This document shows, in pieces, positions 10,906-19,884 of a DNA stretch of 64,000 nt; the stretch's first letter is position 1, and every line of letters starts with the position of its first letter. A program made the position numbers and the translations under genes. The notes under the pieces are model-generated. The model was not told the DNA's origin, ran no database searches, and saw nothing but the letters and a program-made list of their open reading frames with translations. This DNA is from Microvelia longipes (lineage: Eukaryota; Arthropoda; Insecta; Hemiptera; Veliidae). The stretch is taken from contig JACMZG010000008.1 of the NCBI GenBank assembly GCA_018340805.1, forward strand, positions 22,119,930 to 22,183,929. The letters are read 5' to 3'.

Positions 10906-11265
10906 CGAGATGTGTTCAAAAAGTATCGCGAATTTGTGTTTTTCAAAAATTATTTATTTATTCATGAATATCTATTTTGTTTCCTTCAAAGTAATCCCCA
11001 TGAAATATTATACACTTGTGCCAATGGTTTTTCCAATCTTCGAAGCACTTCAAATAATCATTTTTTTTATTTTGTTCAGCTCCTCCTTCGATGCCGTCTT
11101 TATATCGTCAAGCGTAGCGTAACGTCGTCCTTTCATGGGTCGCCTCTTTATTGTAGGGAACAAGAAATAGTCACAAGGGCCAGATCTGATGATACGGTGG
11201 CTAAGGCATCATTAGTGTGTTGTTTTTGGTCAAAAAGTCACGCACAAGCAACGATGAGTGAGCAA
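10906..11265 (-). mobile_element. mariner-like element, 3' half with terminal repeat
   Basis: The TA at 10904-10905 is followed by CGAGATGTGTTCAAAAAGTA, a standard mariner inverted-repeat tip. The transposase tail is read from the other strand. The 5' half is gone: homology stops near 11265, where a SINE-like module is joined. This is a nested-insertion or recombination junction. Confidence 0.8.
10958..11262 (-). pseudogene. mariner transposase C-terminal fragment
   Basis: Mariner transposases cut and paste DNA at TA sites with a DDD catalytic triad. Reading leftward on the minus strand, the fragment gives AHSSLLVRDFLTKNNT, then the broken third-aspartate region (recognisable CDYFLFP in another frame), then MKGRRYATLDDIKTASKEE. 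The last block is KCFEDWKNHWHKCI..GDYFEGNKIDIHE, with its stop at 10958-10960. At least two frameshifts and internal stops separate these blocks, and the second catalytic aspartate (DNAPAH region) falls at the truncation. The order and spacing match the last third of an irritans/mellifera-type transposase. It is inactive. Confidence 0.8.
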
Positions 11266-11375
11266 AAGCCAATTTTTAGCGAATTTTCTTTGGAAATTCG
11301 GCTAATGGGATAGGCGTCATGGCGGAATTCGAACCTCGGACCACGACACAAATCCGTTTCAGAGGTCCCTAATGA
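11266..11375 (-). mobile_element. tRNA-type SINE-like module, copy 3
   Basis: The reverse complement of 6194-6290 and 8058-8140, and the best-preserved of the three. It has a clean B box (GGTTCGAATTCC on the minus strand, 11328-11339), with GGATTTGTGTCGTGGTCC before it and GCCATGACGCCTATCCCATT after it. It abuts the truncated mariner on the left and a (TA)n array on the right. Confidence 0.6.
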
Positions 11376-11393
11376 CGAAAAAATACGTTTCGC

Positions 11394-11650
<257 letters not shown>

Positions 11651-11800
11651 TGTATTTCTAGACACTTTCTTGAAAAACTCTATCTTCGAACGGATTAATA
11701 TTTTTTAACCAAACTTGGTACAAAAATCAACCTTGGGAGGACACGAACCCTATTGAAAACCAGGTTTTTGTGACGTCATTAACCTGGTTTGCTGAGTCAG
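11651..11800 (+). repeat. Dispersed repeat with 'GTGACGTCATTAACC' end, copy 2
   Basis: GGTACAAAAATCAACCTTGG, then ACGAACCCTATTG, then TTTGTGACGTCATTAACCTG. It is the counterpart of 8318-8460, again directly downstream of a (TA)n array. Confidence 0.6.
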
Positions 11801-11867
11801 CGAAATTTTTAAAAAATCGGTAAAATTCAGGGGTAATATTTTTGGCCGCGAAGAAGGTCAATATTTA

Positions 11868-12235
11868 TGATTTTAAGACGCTGAGTCGAATGAAACCGGT
11901 CCGAAATCGATACGACCATTCTAAGTGACCTAAAAATCGAAAAGATTATTGTAAATTAAAAACCAAAATTTAGGTCGATAAAAAATAAATTTCGAGTAGG
12001 GTGTCGTTTTCTATGTAATTTTAGGCGCTGAAACGAATGAAACCGGTCCGAAGTCGAAACGACCATTCTAAGTGACCTAAAAAATCGAAAAAACCACAAA
12101 AAGTATAGAAAACCAAAATTACGGTCGTTGAAAAATAAATTTCGAGTAGGGTGTCGTTTTCAATGTTTTTTAGGCCTCTGAGTTGAATGCCAGTGGTCCG
12201 GAGTCAATACAACCACTCAAACTCAGGGTACCTGG
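11868..12235 (+). repeat. Tandem 147-150 bp repeat, about 2.5 units
   Basis: The word GAATGAAACCGGTCCGAA starts at 11888 and 12035 (147 bp apart), and a diverged version starts at 12185 (150 bp on). Each unit also carries ACGACCATTCTAAGTGACC and AAATTTCGAGTAGGGTGTCG. Single monomers are dispersed at 7890-8057 and 20960-21115. The last unit ends with CTGGGTTCAAATCCTG, a B-box-like word. I infer an interspersed repeat that has expanded in tandem here. Confidence 0.7.
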
Positions 12236-12306
12236 GTTCAAATCCTGTAAGGGACGAAATTTTTTTATCGTTTTTTTTACTTAATATAAGTTTACAACTA
12301 GAAAAT

Positions 12307-12365
12307 AATTCTGGCGCGTTGGTCCGCATGTCGGGCGAATTTCCTTTGGATGCGTGTTTCCGTGC
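12307..12365 (+). repeat. Extra direct copy of the inverted-repeat tip
   Basis: CTGGCGCGTTGGTCCGCATG, then GGGCGAATTTC and TGCGTGTTTCCGTGC, match the outer about 58 bp of the inverted-repeat arm at 12406. Both copies share the flank 'ATATAAGTTTACAACTA', so the tip plus flank is duplicated with an offset of about 100 bp. Confidence 0.7.
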
Positions 12366-12405
12366 TTTTTACATTATATAAGTTTACAACTATACTAAAT
12401 AAATA

Positions 12406-12913
12406 ATTCCGGCGCGGTGGTCCGCTGTCGGGCGAATTTCATTTAGAATGCGTGTTTCCGTGCTAAACAACCCATTCTTGCTTATGCAAGAACCATGCCC
12501 ATTGCGTGGTTCCGGTTCATGCTTTAGAACCTAAGCAGTTACTCAATTGTCAAGCACTGGTTGTAACTCATTTTGTCTGTATTTTCCAAAGGAAATGCGC
12601 TAAAACCTTTAAAGATAACTAAGCTAAAGATAAGTAACTAAGCTTTAAACTAGTGCAAATAATAGTGCGTACTTCTAATTTTAGATGCATGTTTTGTACA
12701 ACAACTGGATAATTATGAGCATTTCCTTTGGAAAATACAGACAAAATGAGTTACGACCAGTGCTTGACAATTGAGTAACTGCTTAGGTTCTAAAGCATGA
12801 ACCGGAACCACGCTATGGGCATGGTTCTTGCATAAGCAAGAAATGGGTTGTTTAGCACGGAAACACGCATTCTAAATGAAATTCGCCCGACATGCGGACC
12901 ACCGCGCCAGAAT
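12406..12913. repeat. Long inverted repeat (about 195-bp arms, 120-bp spacer)
   Basis: The left arm at 12406-12598 and the right arm at 12719-12913 are near-perfect reverse complements (a few mismatches and 1-2 base gaps). They meet at GGAAATGC/GCATTTCC and end outward at GGCGCGGTGGTCC/GGACCACCGCGCC. The spacer at 12599-12718 is AT-rich. The two opposing open frames here (72 and 82 residues) are read off the arms and match nothing. It could be a foldback transposon, an inverted duplication, or a hairpin RNA source. Confidence 0.85.
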
Positions 12914-15376
12914 TTTGTTCTTCCACAAATCCGGGCGTTTCTGGCGGATTGCTTCGCGCATATTGCGCATAACTTGCAGGTAATATTGGTTATTGACCGT
13001 TCTACACTGTGGCAAGAACTCATGATACTTTTGAACACACTGGTTTTTTTAATTTCCTTTATTTAAATAAATAATAATTACAAAATTATTAAACTTCAAT
13101 TAAATAATTAATTGAAGTTCTATAACATAAGAGGAAGGGTTCTACCTCGTACATTCTTCTCTTTGTTTTATAACATATTTAATCCACTTTTTAACACTCT
13201 TTATCTCCATTTTAGCCAGCAATGACCTATTATTACTTAAAGTAAGTTTCAATGTGTAAAATATACACTAACATATATTACCGTGAAACGAAATTTCGAC
13301 AATACGGCGCCTACTAAAAGAATTACAAAGGGATTTACTGGTTAAATCTGGACACTTCAAGCAAAAAAGAAGGGACAAGATTTTAAATCAAATATTTTAT
13401 CTACTTCTAGTTCCAATTGGTAAAATAAATAAATTGATTATTCAAGGAAAAGAATAAAGCTGAACTAGCCATCCCAGAATCGCTCCTAATAAAAATGCTA
13501 AGTTATAAAATATTATTTTATTCAAGTCCTCGCTTCACTAGAGCCCTATAACAACTTGTTGCCCCATTATAACACAATAAAAATATATATAAAATATCGG
13601 GCGGAGGGTAGATATTTTTAGATTCTGAATAGGAAAGTACAGAAATATAACAGTAATAAGTGAATTTTTGGAGGAAAGGGTTACGCATCTGTTATAGCAA
13701 TGTTACGGATGTAATAGCAAAAGGAACCAGTAGGCAGACCAACATCAATCGAAAAAAAAACCGGTCGAATTATTCGATTAAGCTCACTTCAATACATTAA
13801 GGGGAAAAGAAATTTGAATTTCAAATCGGTTGTTGGCCTCTCGGTTTGATTCGGGGGAAGGGTTTTCGGTTTTGTGGAATGAGAATTGCTGGAGGCAGGG
13901 TTAATGCGGTGAGGTGGAAAAAACTTTTTTCTCGCACACATGACGCAGCGTGATGTATTACGTTGGCGCCGCAGGGACATTACCACCTTGTACCAGGGAG
14001 AGCTCCGAGCACCCCTTTTACCACCCGCGCATAACACACGTTGTCCTACTGTATATCATCCGACCAGAATACACTTGATTTAGCGAGAATAATCAGTAGC
14101 CTTAGGCTACCTACAACTGTGCACAAAGATGTGTCGGTCTGTTAACCACCGGAACCCTCGCAATGTTCAGGTTCCGGATCCGAAAAATAAGTCGCATCTG
14201 CCCTTCGCTATAGTAACTGCAGACCGTGACGAGTCCTTCTTTCAATTAACCCAGCACCCCTGAAGGAAACCAATAACTATCTATCATAGCTAGGGGTCAT
14301 AATACCCTACAGACTAGAACAACAGTTATTATAGTACAAAAACGATTACATACTGGTACATTACTGAAAGAAACAATAAATATCTAAACATGCGGTTATA
14401 TACAACAAGTATGTAGACCATATTTTTCTCATATAACAAATGAAACCCCATTACGTTTGCCAGCATATATAGCATTATACGGTGTGATTCATATAATTCG
14501 GATATCATCTCTATATAGAGTTATCGTAATTCAGTTAATGAACCATAATCGTAATATATTTTCTTTTGATTAATATAATATCTACAAGACCTATCATCTT
14601 CTTCAATACCATAGTTCCGCATTTCATATGTCTAGATAGCAGTGTATTATTAAGCGCTTATATATAAGTATTTATGTATATTGACTAATAGATTTAAATT
14701 TTGAGACATTTATTGAACGTTTGATTCACGAATATAAAACAATAAGTCATAGAAAGAGGTGAGTAGGTGAGTCTTGATGGAAGCCTTTTAAATTGTTCTC
14801 TAAGACTTTTTTTTAAAAAAATGAATGACTCAACACACATTTAAACTCGTCTATAACCAAACAATTTGTTCTGAATGGAGATATTTTGCGAACAAACTAT
14901 TTTCTTAATTTAAAAGAAGTTACCTTCTGAGAAAATTTACCTAAAACCTTAAAAATCGACCGCTTAAAAAGATAAAAGGGCGAGATAAACGTACTTAAAT
15001 ATAAACATATCTAGATATTAGCAAAATATTTAACATCTAAGATATTACTTCTCTTCTAATTTTGTTGCTTCAAGCTTTAAGTGGTAATCATTGTTGTCAC
15101 TAAAATAAAATTACAAATGAATAAGGGATATAAAATTTCAAGATTTATACTAGATAAAGAATCAAAGCTTTGTTTAGAACCGGGGATATTTAAATTTTTA
15201 TTGGACGTTAATCCTCTTTTTAGTGAAAGAACCAAAATCCGGAGAAGCTTTTCAGTAGCGAAACCCCTATCAATAAAGCAAGACTATGGACTCAATATTA
15301 TTAAGACTAAAGCTTAATAATATTCATAAGCAACGCAAATCTAAATATCGTAACCATAACAAATATATCATACGAC
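12914..15376. other. Non-coding stretch with a higher-complexity block
   Basis: Mostly AT-rich. ACTTCAATTAAATAATTAATTGAAGT at 13095-13120 is an imperfect palindrome. The part at 13590-14350 is visibly less AT-rich and has no sign of the repeats found elsewhere, so it may be unique sequence. No splice-bounded open frame could be supported in it. The minus frame at 13789-14037 (82 residues) is of low complexity in part and unrecognised. Confidence 0.45.
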
Positions 15377-16153
15377 AATTTGAAATATAAAAGTTACGCA
15401 AGCATAAGACAATTGAAGTAAGTAACAAAGGCTTAACACAATTTGAAGTATAAAAGTAACGCAGGAATAAGACAATTTAAAGTGTATAAGTAACGGCATT
15501 AAAGCAGGCGTGAAACAGTTTAGAGTATACAAGTAACGCAGGTATAAAACAGTTTGAAGAATATAAGTAAAGCAGGCATAAGACAATTTGAAGTGTATAA
15601 GTAACGCAGGCATAAGACAATTTGAAGTATATAAGTAAAGCAGGCATAAGACAATTTAAAGTATATAAATGACACAGGTATTAGTCAATTTGAAGTATAT
15701 AAGCAACGCAGGCATTATTAGTCAATTTGAAGTATATAAGTAAAACAGGCATAAGACAATTTGAAGTACATAAACGACGCAGGTATTAGTCAATTTGAAG
15801 TATATAACCAACGCAGGGATTAGTCAATTTGAAGTATATAAGTAAAACAGGCATAAGACAATTTGAAGTACATAAACGACGCAGGTATTAGTCAATTTGA
15901 AGTATATAAGCAACGCAGGCATTATTAGTCAATTTGAAGTATATAAGTAAAGCAGGCATAAGACAATTTAAAGTATATAAATGACGCAGGTATTAGTCAA
16001 TTTGAAGTATATAAGCAACGCAGGCATTAGTCAATTTGAAGTATATAAGTAAAGCAGGCATAAGATAATTTGAAGTGTATAAGTAAAGCAGGCATAAGAT
16101 AATTTGAAGTGTATAAGTAACGGCAATAAAGCAGGCATAAAACAGTTTAAAGT
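15377..16153. repeat. 34-bp minisatellite with 102-bp higher-order period
   Basis: About 22 copies of a 34-bp unit whose core is CAATTTGAAGTATATAAG followed by a variable 'TAAAGCAGGCATAAGA' part. Variant units (GCATAAGACAA, GGTATTAGTCAA, GCAACGCAGG) recur in fixed order. The same variant starts at 15637, 15742, 15844 and 15949, spacings of 105, 102 and 105 bp, i.e. three units with or without a 3-bp ATT insertion. As 34 is not a multiple of three, the 81-residue minus frame across it is incidental. Confidence 0.93.
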
Positions 16154-16914
16154 CACGTCTCTTTGTTGCGCTGTATCATTTTCCTACAAATGGGGCCCCA
16201 TTGAAATATAGCATAGTCTCATCAAGTCCCGGGGCCCCCAGTCGGATTCGCCGTATCTTTTAATTTTTTTAAAATGAATTGCGCATACTTGTATTACCTC
16301 ATAGGTAATACAAAATTATGGTCATTATTCAAAAATCGGCACAGCAGACTGCAGAGTATTTACGCTAATTAAAATAAACAAATGTTTCTGCGCATTTTCT
16401 TTGGAAAATTTGGAGAAATTAAGCTATAAGTAATAACGGTTTTTGAATAGACAAATTTGTCCACTATGGCCACTTGCAAAATCACAGTATTATAACTAAC
16501 ACAGAGTTGTAACATAGACGCCCAATATCAAAGATAATTATTTCAAAACATCCAAGAACACACTACCGTATGGTAAACATATTCAATTGATTTATTTTTG
16601 TTAACATGAATTAAAATAGAAGTAACTAACAGGCCTACCAAAGTAAACAAGAAAATTACACCTCCTACAGAAATAGCCAACCGACAGGAAGAAAGAATTA
16701 GGTTTTATGTGGTTTCTATAATAAAAACTAGTTGCAGTCATTTAGGTCAGTTGTTAGTTCTCGTGCCAACTTTTTAAAGTAAGCTTACTGCTTTATGACT
16801 TATAAGACAGAAAACTTTGCCAAAATGGTATAAAGATCGCTTCAAGATTTAAAAATGAAAAATTATTATTCCTTTGGACTGGATACGCAAAAACAGTTCG
16901 TTGATATGAATTTT
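16154..16914. other. AT-rich non-coding stretch
   Basis: A GC patch with CCCGGGGCCCC (16228-16238) follows the minisatellite. The word GCGCATTTTCTTTGGAAAAT near 16391 resembles the inner tip of the 12.4-12.9 kb inverted repeat. Nothing else is recognised. Confidence 0.45.
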
Positions 16915-17015
16915 ATTCTACTTTTACTTTCCATTTCCAACTACCTAGTGTAAACGAAAGTTTTGTAAGCACCCTATAAATCCAAAATCTTCTAACCGTT
17001 TTAAAGATTGAAAGG
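16915..17015 (+). repeat. Direct repeat flanking a retroelement-like insert, left copy
   Basis: CCATTTCCAACTACCTAG (16931-16948) and CACCCTATAAATCCAAA recur at 17285 and beyond, an offset of 354 bp. The two copies are about 85-90% alike over about 100 bp and flank the hammerhead-like segment at 17116-17180. Confidence 0.75.
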
Positions 17016-17115
17016 TTTTTTTTTGTCATGCAGCTTATTATGAGTTGATGTGACTGGCATAAAGTCTAAAAAATCATAAACATAATAGATCGAAAAATAT
17101 AAAGTCTCTCCATAG

Positions 17116-17180
17116 TTAAAGATTTTATTCAAAGTAAAGCAGAGCGCTTACGATCTAACAAGAGGTCATCATCAGTGCCT
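17116..17180 (-). mobile_element. Retroelement end with hammerhead-like core, copy 1
   Basis: On the minus strand it reads GCACTGATGATGACCTC, a short stem-loop, then CGTAAGCGCTCTGC. The same series at 48725-48790 reads CTGATGATGGCCTCC..GGTTGAAAGCGC. CTGATGA..GAAA is the hammerhead core. Here GAAA is GTAA, so this copy would be inactive. The family is probably Penelope-like or a relative, by inference. Confidence 0.45.
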
Positions 17181-17264
17181 ATTAAACAATTCAGACAAAA
17201 AGAGTCAAAACAAAACTTACACATAAAACTACAAATTATATCAAAGAAAACAGTGATAAATAAA

Positions 17265-17370
17265 TTATAAACTACTTTTACATTCCATTTCCAACTACCT
17301 AGAGTAAATGAAAGTTTTGTATTCACCCTATAAATCCAAATCTTATGCCCTTTTTAAACATTGAAATTGT
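17265..17370 (+). repeat. Direct repeat flanking a retroelement-like insert, right copy
   Basis: The counterpart of 16915-17015, in the same orientation and diverged by scattered substitutions. Confidence 0.75.
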
Positions 17371-18384
17371 TTTAACATAATTTTGACATAATAATTAAAC
17401 AGTGACATGATTGTATTACGTTGTATTTACACTACTATTATACGTCGGCTGCTGTGCAACACTATCGGTTTCCCGTTGGCGGGTACGGCGTTTGAAAATC
17501 TTTTTGTTTAATTGAGTGACCTACAATTTTTCACACAAGCGTGATATTCACAATCTGCACTCACTAATTACAATAATTTATTTTTTATATAGCCGCAAAA
17601 ACAAAAGCGAACCTTCCACAAAACATTTATTTTGGTGGAGTACCCAGTTAGCTTTATTTTCAACGTTGAAAGTAAAAAAGGAGATTTCTTTCATAACATG
17701 GGGGGGGGGTCGACATTTTGGAGAGCTTAGCTTCTCCTCAAACTCCGACTAAGGGAGTAACTATGGTAAAAACTTACTACACCTTTTTATTGAAAATGTT
17801 GATGTAGTGCTGTACAAAAAAATCTAAAAAAGGTTTTCGAGAAAGTAGTTGGATTTCTTTTACATCTAGTAAAGATTTTTTGTCTCGTTTTCTCGACTAG
17901 CAGGATCTAAAGGTAAGACTAAGCCCATTCAGGTGCCACCTGGTGCTCTAAAAACTCTTTAACCCTGTTTCGCATAACGACACCGCTATCACTGTCTTTT
18001 TTCTTATGTCCCCCTTAAATTTTCTTTTCTTACTATTTTTCATGGCCTACCATCCGTCTCATTTTTGTTATGATTTAAGTTTATTATGAATTCAAAAAAG
18101 TTTTAGCTTGAGAAATTCCTTATTTAATATCTTACTTATATAATCTACATAAAATTAAGATATATATTTTCAAAATCATTTGCTCTATACACTTCCTAGG
18201 ACTAAACTTTTACGATTAAAAACTTTCATCAACAAAAGTAATAAGAAAGATATTTATATTGTAAAGTTTATATTTTGATTAACATTGGGATTTCTCAATT
18301 AACTTGATTAAATATGTTGAGACACCCTGTTATCAGTCTAGTTTGATATAAAATCCATCAGTTGAAGATGTACAGTTAAGTTCT
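17371..18384. other. Non-coding stretch
   Basis: A 10-base G run at 17700-17709 and a short unrecognised frame at 17516-17752. The part at 17890-18060 is less AT-rich. No gene or named repeat is supported. Confidence 0.45.
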
Positions 18385-18455
18385 TAGAGGCCCGGGGGCC
18401 GCGGAGTGGCCCCCATCGCCGACACCGCGTAACGGCTAAGAGGCTGAAGGCTTAT
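18385..18455. repeat. GC-rich palindromic module, copy 3
   Basis: GGCCCGGGGGCCGCGGAGTG, then CATCGCCGACACCGCGTAACGG and AAGAGGCTGAAGGC. It has the same order of words as 8637-8710 and 2828-2875. Confidence 0.65.
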
Positions 18456-18529
18456 TGTGTAATTTTTGCGATCCCGCATGGCCAGGCGCGAAGTCTTGTG
18501 GAAAACTTTTAAAGGTACCCAGTACCCAA

Positions 18530-18740
18530 TTTTTACTTCTCCTGAATTAAACCGTAGGTATATAGGAAAAGTATTGTGTTTGCAAAAAAATCCCTAGCCA
18601 GGATATTACCGGATATCCCGTGATAGCACGGGATTATCCGTTTCAGGTGTTTTTAAGACCTCCTCAGTTGTTTTCACAAAATCGTCTGTCTGTATGTGTG
18701 TGCCTGTTATCATCGTATCTTTCAATCTATTTATACTAAA
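18530..18740 (+). repeat. Composite repeat with conserved 'TTATCCGTTTCAGGTG' word
   Basis: The words AAACCGTAGGTATATAGG, ATTATCCGTTTCAGGTG, AAGACCTCCTCAG and TGTCTGTATGTGTGTG appear in an order seen in part at 7760-7880, 9890-9965, 45905-45935 and 55710-55750. Several 5S-SINE and MITE fragments lie next to this word set, so it may be part of a larger parental element. Confidence 0.5.
18610..18640 (+). other. Hairpin inside the composite repeat
   Basis: CGGATATCCCGTG pairs with CACGGGATTATCCG around a 4-base loop, giving 13 bp with one bulge. At the other sites with the 'ATTATCCGTTTCAGG' word this hairpin is absent. Confidence 0.65.
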
Positions 18741-18839
18741 GAGTTGAACTTAGTACAAAAATCAATTTTTAGGTTGGTACAATGTCAGCTTAAATTTAAG
18801 GTTGGTACAAAATTGATCTTAAATTTGATACAAGTGTAT

Positions 18840-19140
18840 ACCTTTACGTAATAAATAGGTATACTAAGTTTCGTTTCAATACACATTGATCCTACAGGGT
18901 TTTTGTAGTATCATAAAAGTTAAGCAGCATCGAGCGAGGTTAGTTAATGGATGCGTAACCGCTGGGAATAAAACTAATGAAATTACTATCAGAGGACGAG
19001 CGAAGCGAGAACGTGACGTGTGGCAGTATAAATTTAGCAAATGGTATATTGTACAAATGAAGCGAGTCCGCAGTAGGGAGAATGAGAATCCGATTTGGTG
19101 AGAAAATGTTTCAGAGGTACCTCGTACCCGATTTTTACAT
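18840..19140 (+). mobile_element. 5S-rRNA-derived SINE, copy 1 (best preserved)
   Basis: The head at about 18907-18975 contains GTTAAGCAGCATCGAGCGAG, then GGTTAGTTAATGGATGCGTA, then ACCGCTGGGAATA. This is the 3' half of 5S rRNA with the internal promoter (A box, intermediate element, C box). The body carries GGACGAGCGAAGCGAGA and the tail GAGGTACCTCGTACCCG. The upstream 5' half of 5S is not recognisable. SINEs with 5S heads (SINE3 type) are known in several animal groups. The 71-residue frame at 18886-19101 is an artefact of this repeat. Confidence 0.8.
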
Positions 19141-19778
19141 TAATTTAAAAAGAAAAATGGACTGTACATTTTGAATTCCCGAAAAACGTAGAAGAAAAAT
19201 AATTACATAGAGCATCTTAAACCCTTTAATAAATAATTTTCAAGAGATATTCCTTCGCCTTCCAACAAGTATGAAACATGTTAGCAGGCGTTATACACCA
19301 TTGTATAACAACTGCTTTGTTTCATAAATAAATTCTATTAATACTTCAGAGAGTTTGTTGTGGAGGGAGACGCGGGATGCTATCGTGAGAATGTCAACCA
19401 AAGCGAATATGATAAATTGAGACAATGAGAGTTATGCCTTACGTAGCCATGACAGAACAGAGTGAAAAGCAGCTAAGTTAAAACTCTATATACTCGCAAT
19501 ATACTGACATAAGTGGAAAAACATAAAAAAATCATTTTCACTGCTCCAGTGTAGAATGCCCAAAGATGAACTTCCACATTTATTTGCTTCTCTGTCAGAA
19601 CTCACGGGGGAATAAAATCATAAATGATGCATATATATGACTCTGAGATAGAAGTAATATAATATGTTTTTATTTTAACCTTGCAAGTTATTATATTTTT
19701 TTGAGCATTTAATGTTATAAAAACTTTAATTAAGTAGTTGTAATGGGTATTTAAAAATATCTATTACTTAGGTACTAA
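19141..19778. other. Non-coding stretch
   Basis: No gene recognised. At 19283-19314 GTTATACA and TGTATAAC form an 8-bp perfect stem around CCAT, with 4 further outer pairs. Confidence 0.45.
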
Positions 19779-19884
19779 AAAGAGGAAGAGAGAGATCAGG
19801 TGGGAAGAAGAAATGACTAAAGTTAGCGAAAGAAAGTGTGCATGGCACAGAATTGCGTATGATTGAAGTGAATGGAGGGCTTAG
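19779..19884 (+). pseudogene. LINE (RTE/Jockey-like) ORF2 extreme C-terminus, remnant
   Basis: The frame reads KKRKREIRWEEEMTKV, then ERKCAWHRIAYD, an in-frame TGA, then SEWRA and a stop. The series P/K-K-R-R-W-x-(D/E), a short gap, W-x-R-x-A-x-D-(R)-x-x-W is the usual end of RTE- and Jockey-type reverse transcriptases, just after the last helix. The TGA stands where an arginine CGA is expected. Only about 35 codons remain and the rest of the element is absent. The match is short, so the call is tentative. Confidence 0.5.

Noticed and set aside
12215..12250. Possible tRNA gene (CTGGGTTCAAATCCTG)
   Set aside because: Only a B-box-like word; no acceptor pairing, A box or anticodon arm at the right distance. 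It is the end of the 147-bp repeat.
12790..13066. Two opposing frames of 72 and 82 residues
   Set aside because: They lie on the right arm of the long inverted repeat and are mirrored products of it; no domain is visible.
15368..15613. 81-residue minus frame with repeated leucine/cysteine-rich units
   Set aside because: Generated by the 34-bp minisatellite; the period is not a multiple of three and the frame closes within the array.
15377..16153. CRISPR-like array
   Set aside because: Units are contiguous and similar throughout; there are no unique spacers. It is an ordinary tandem repeat.
18907..18975. Possible functional 5S rRNA gene
   Set aside because: Only the 3' half of 5S is recognisable, with substitutions and a foreign body attached; it is a SINE head.
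18886..19101. 71-residue plus frame
   Set aside because: Lies entirely in the 5S-derived SINE, a non-coding repeat.
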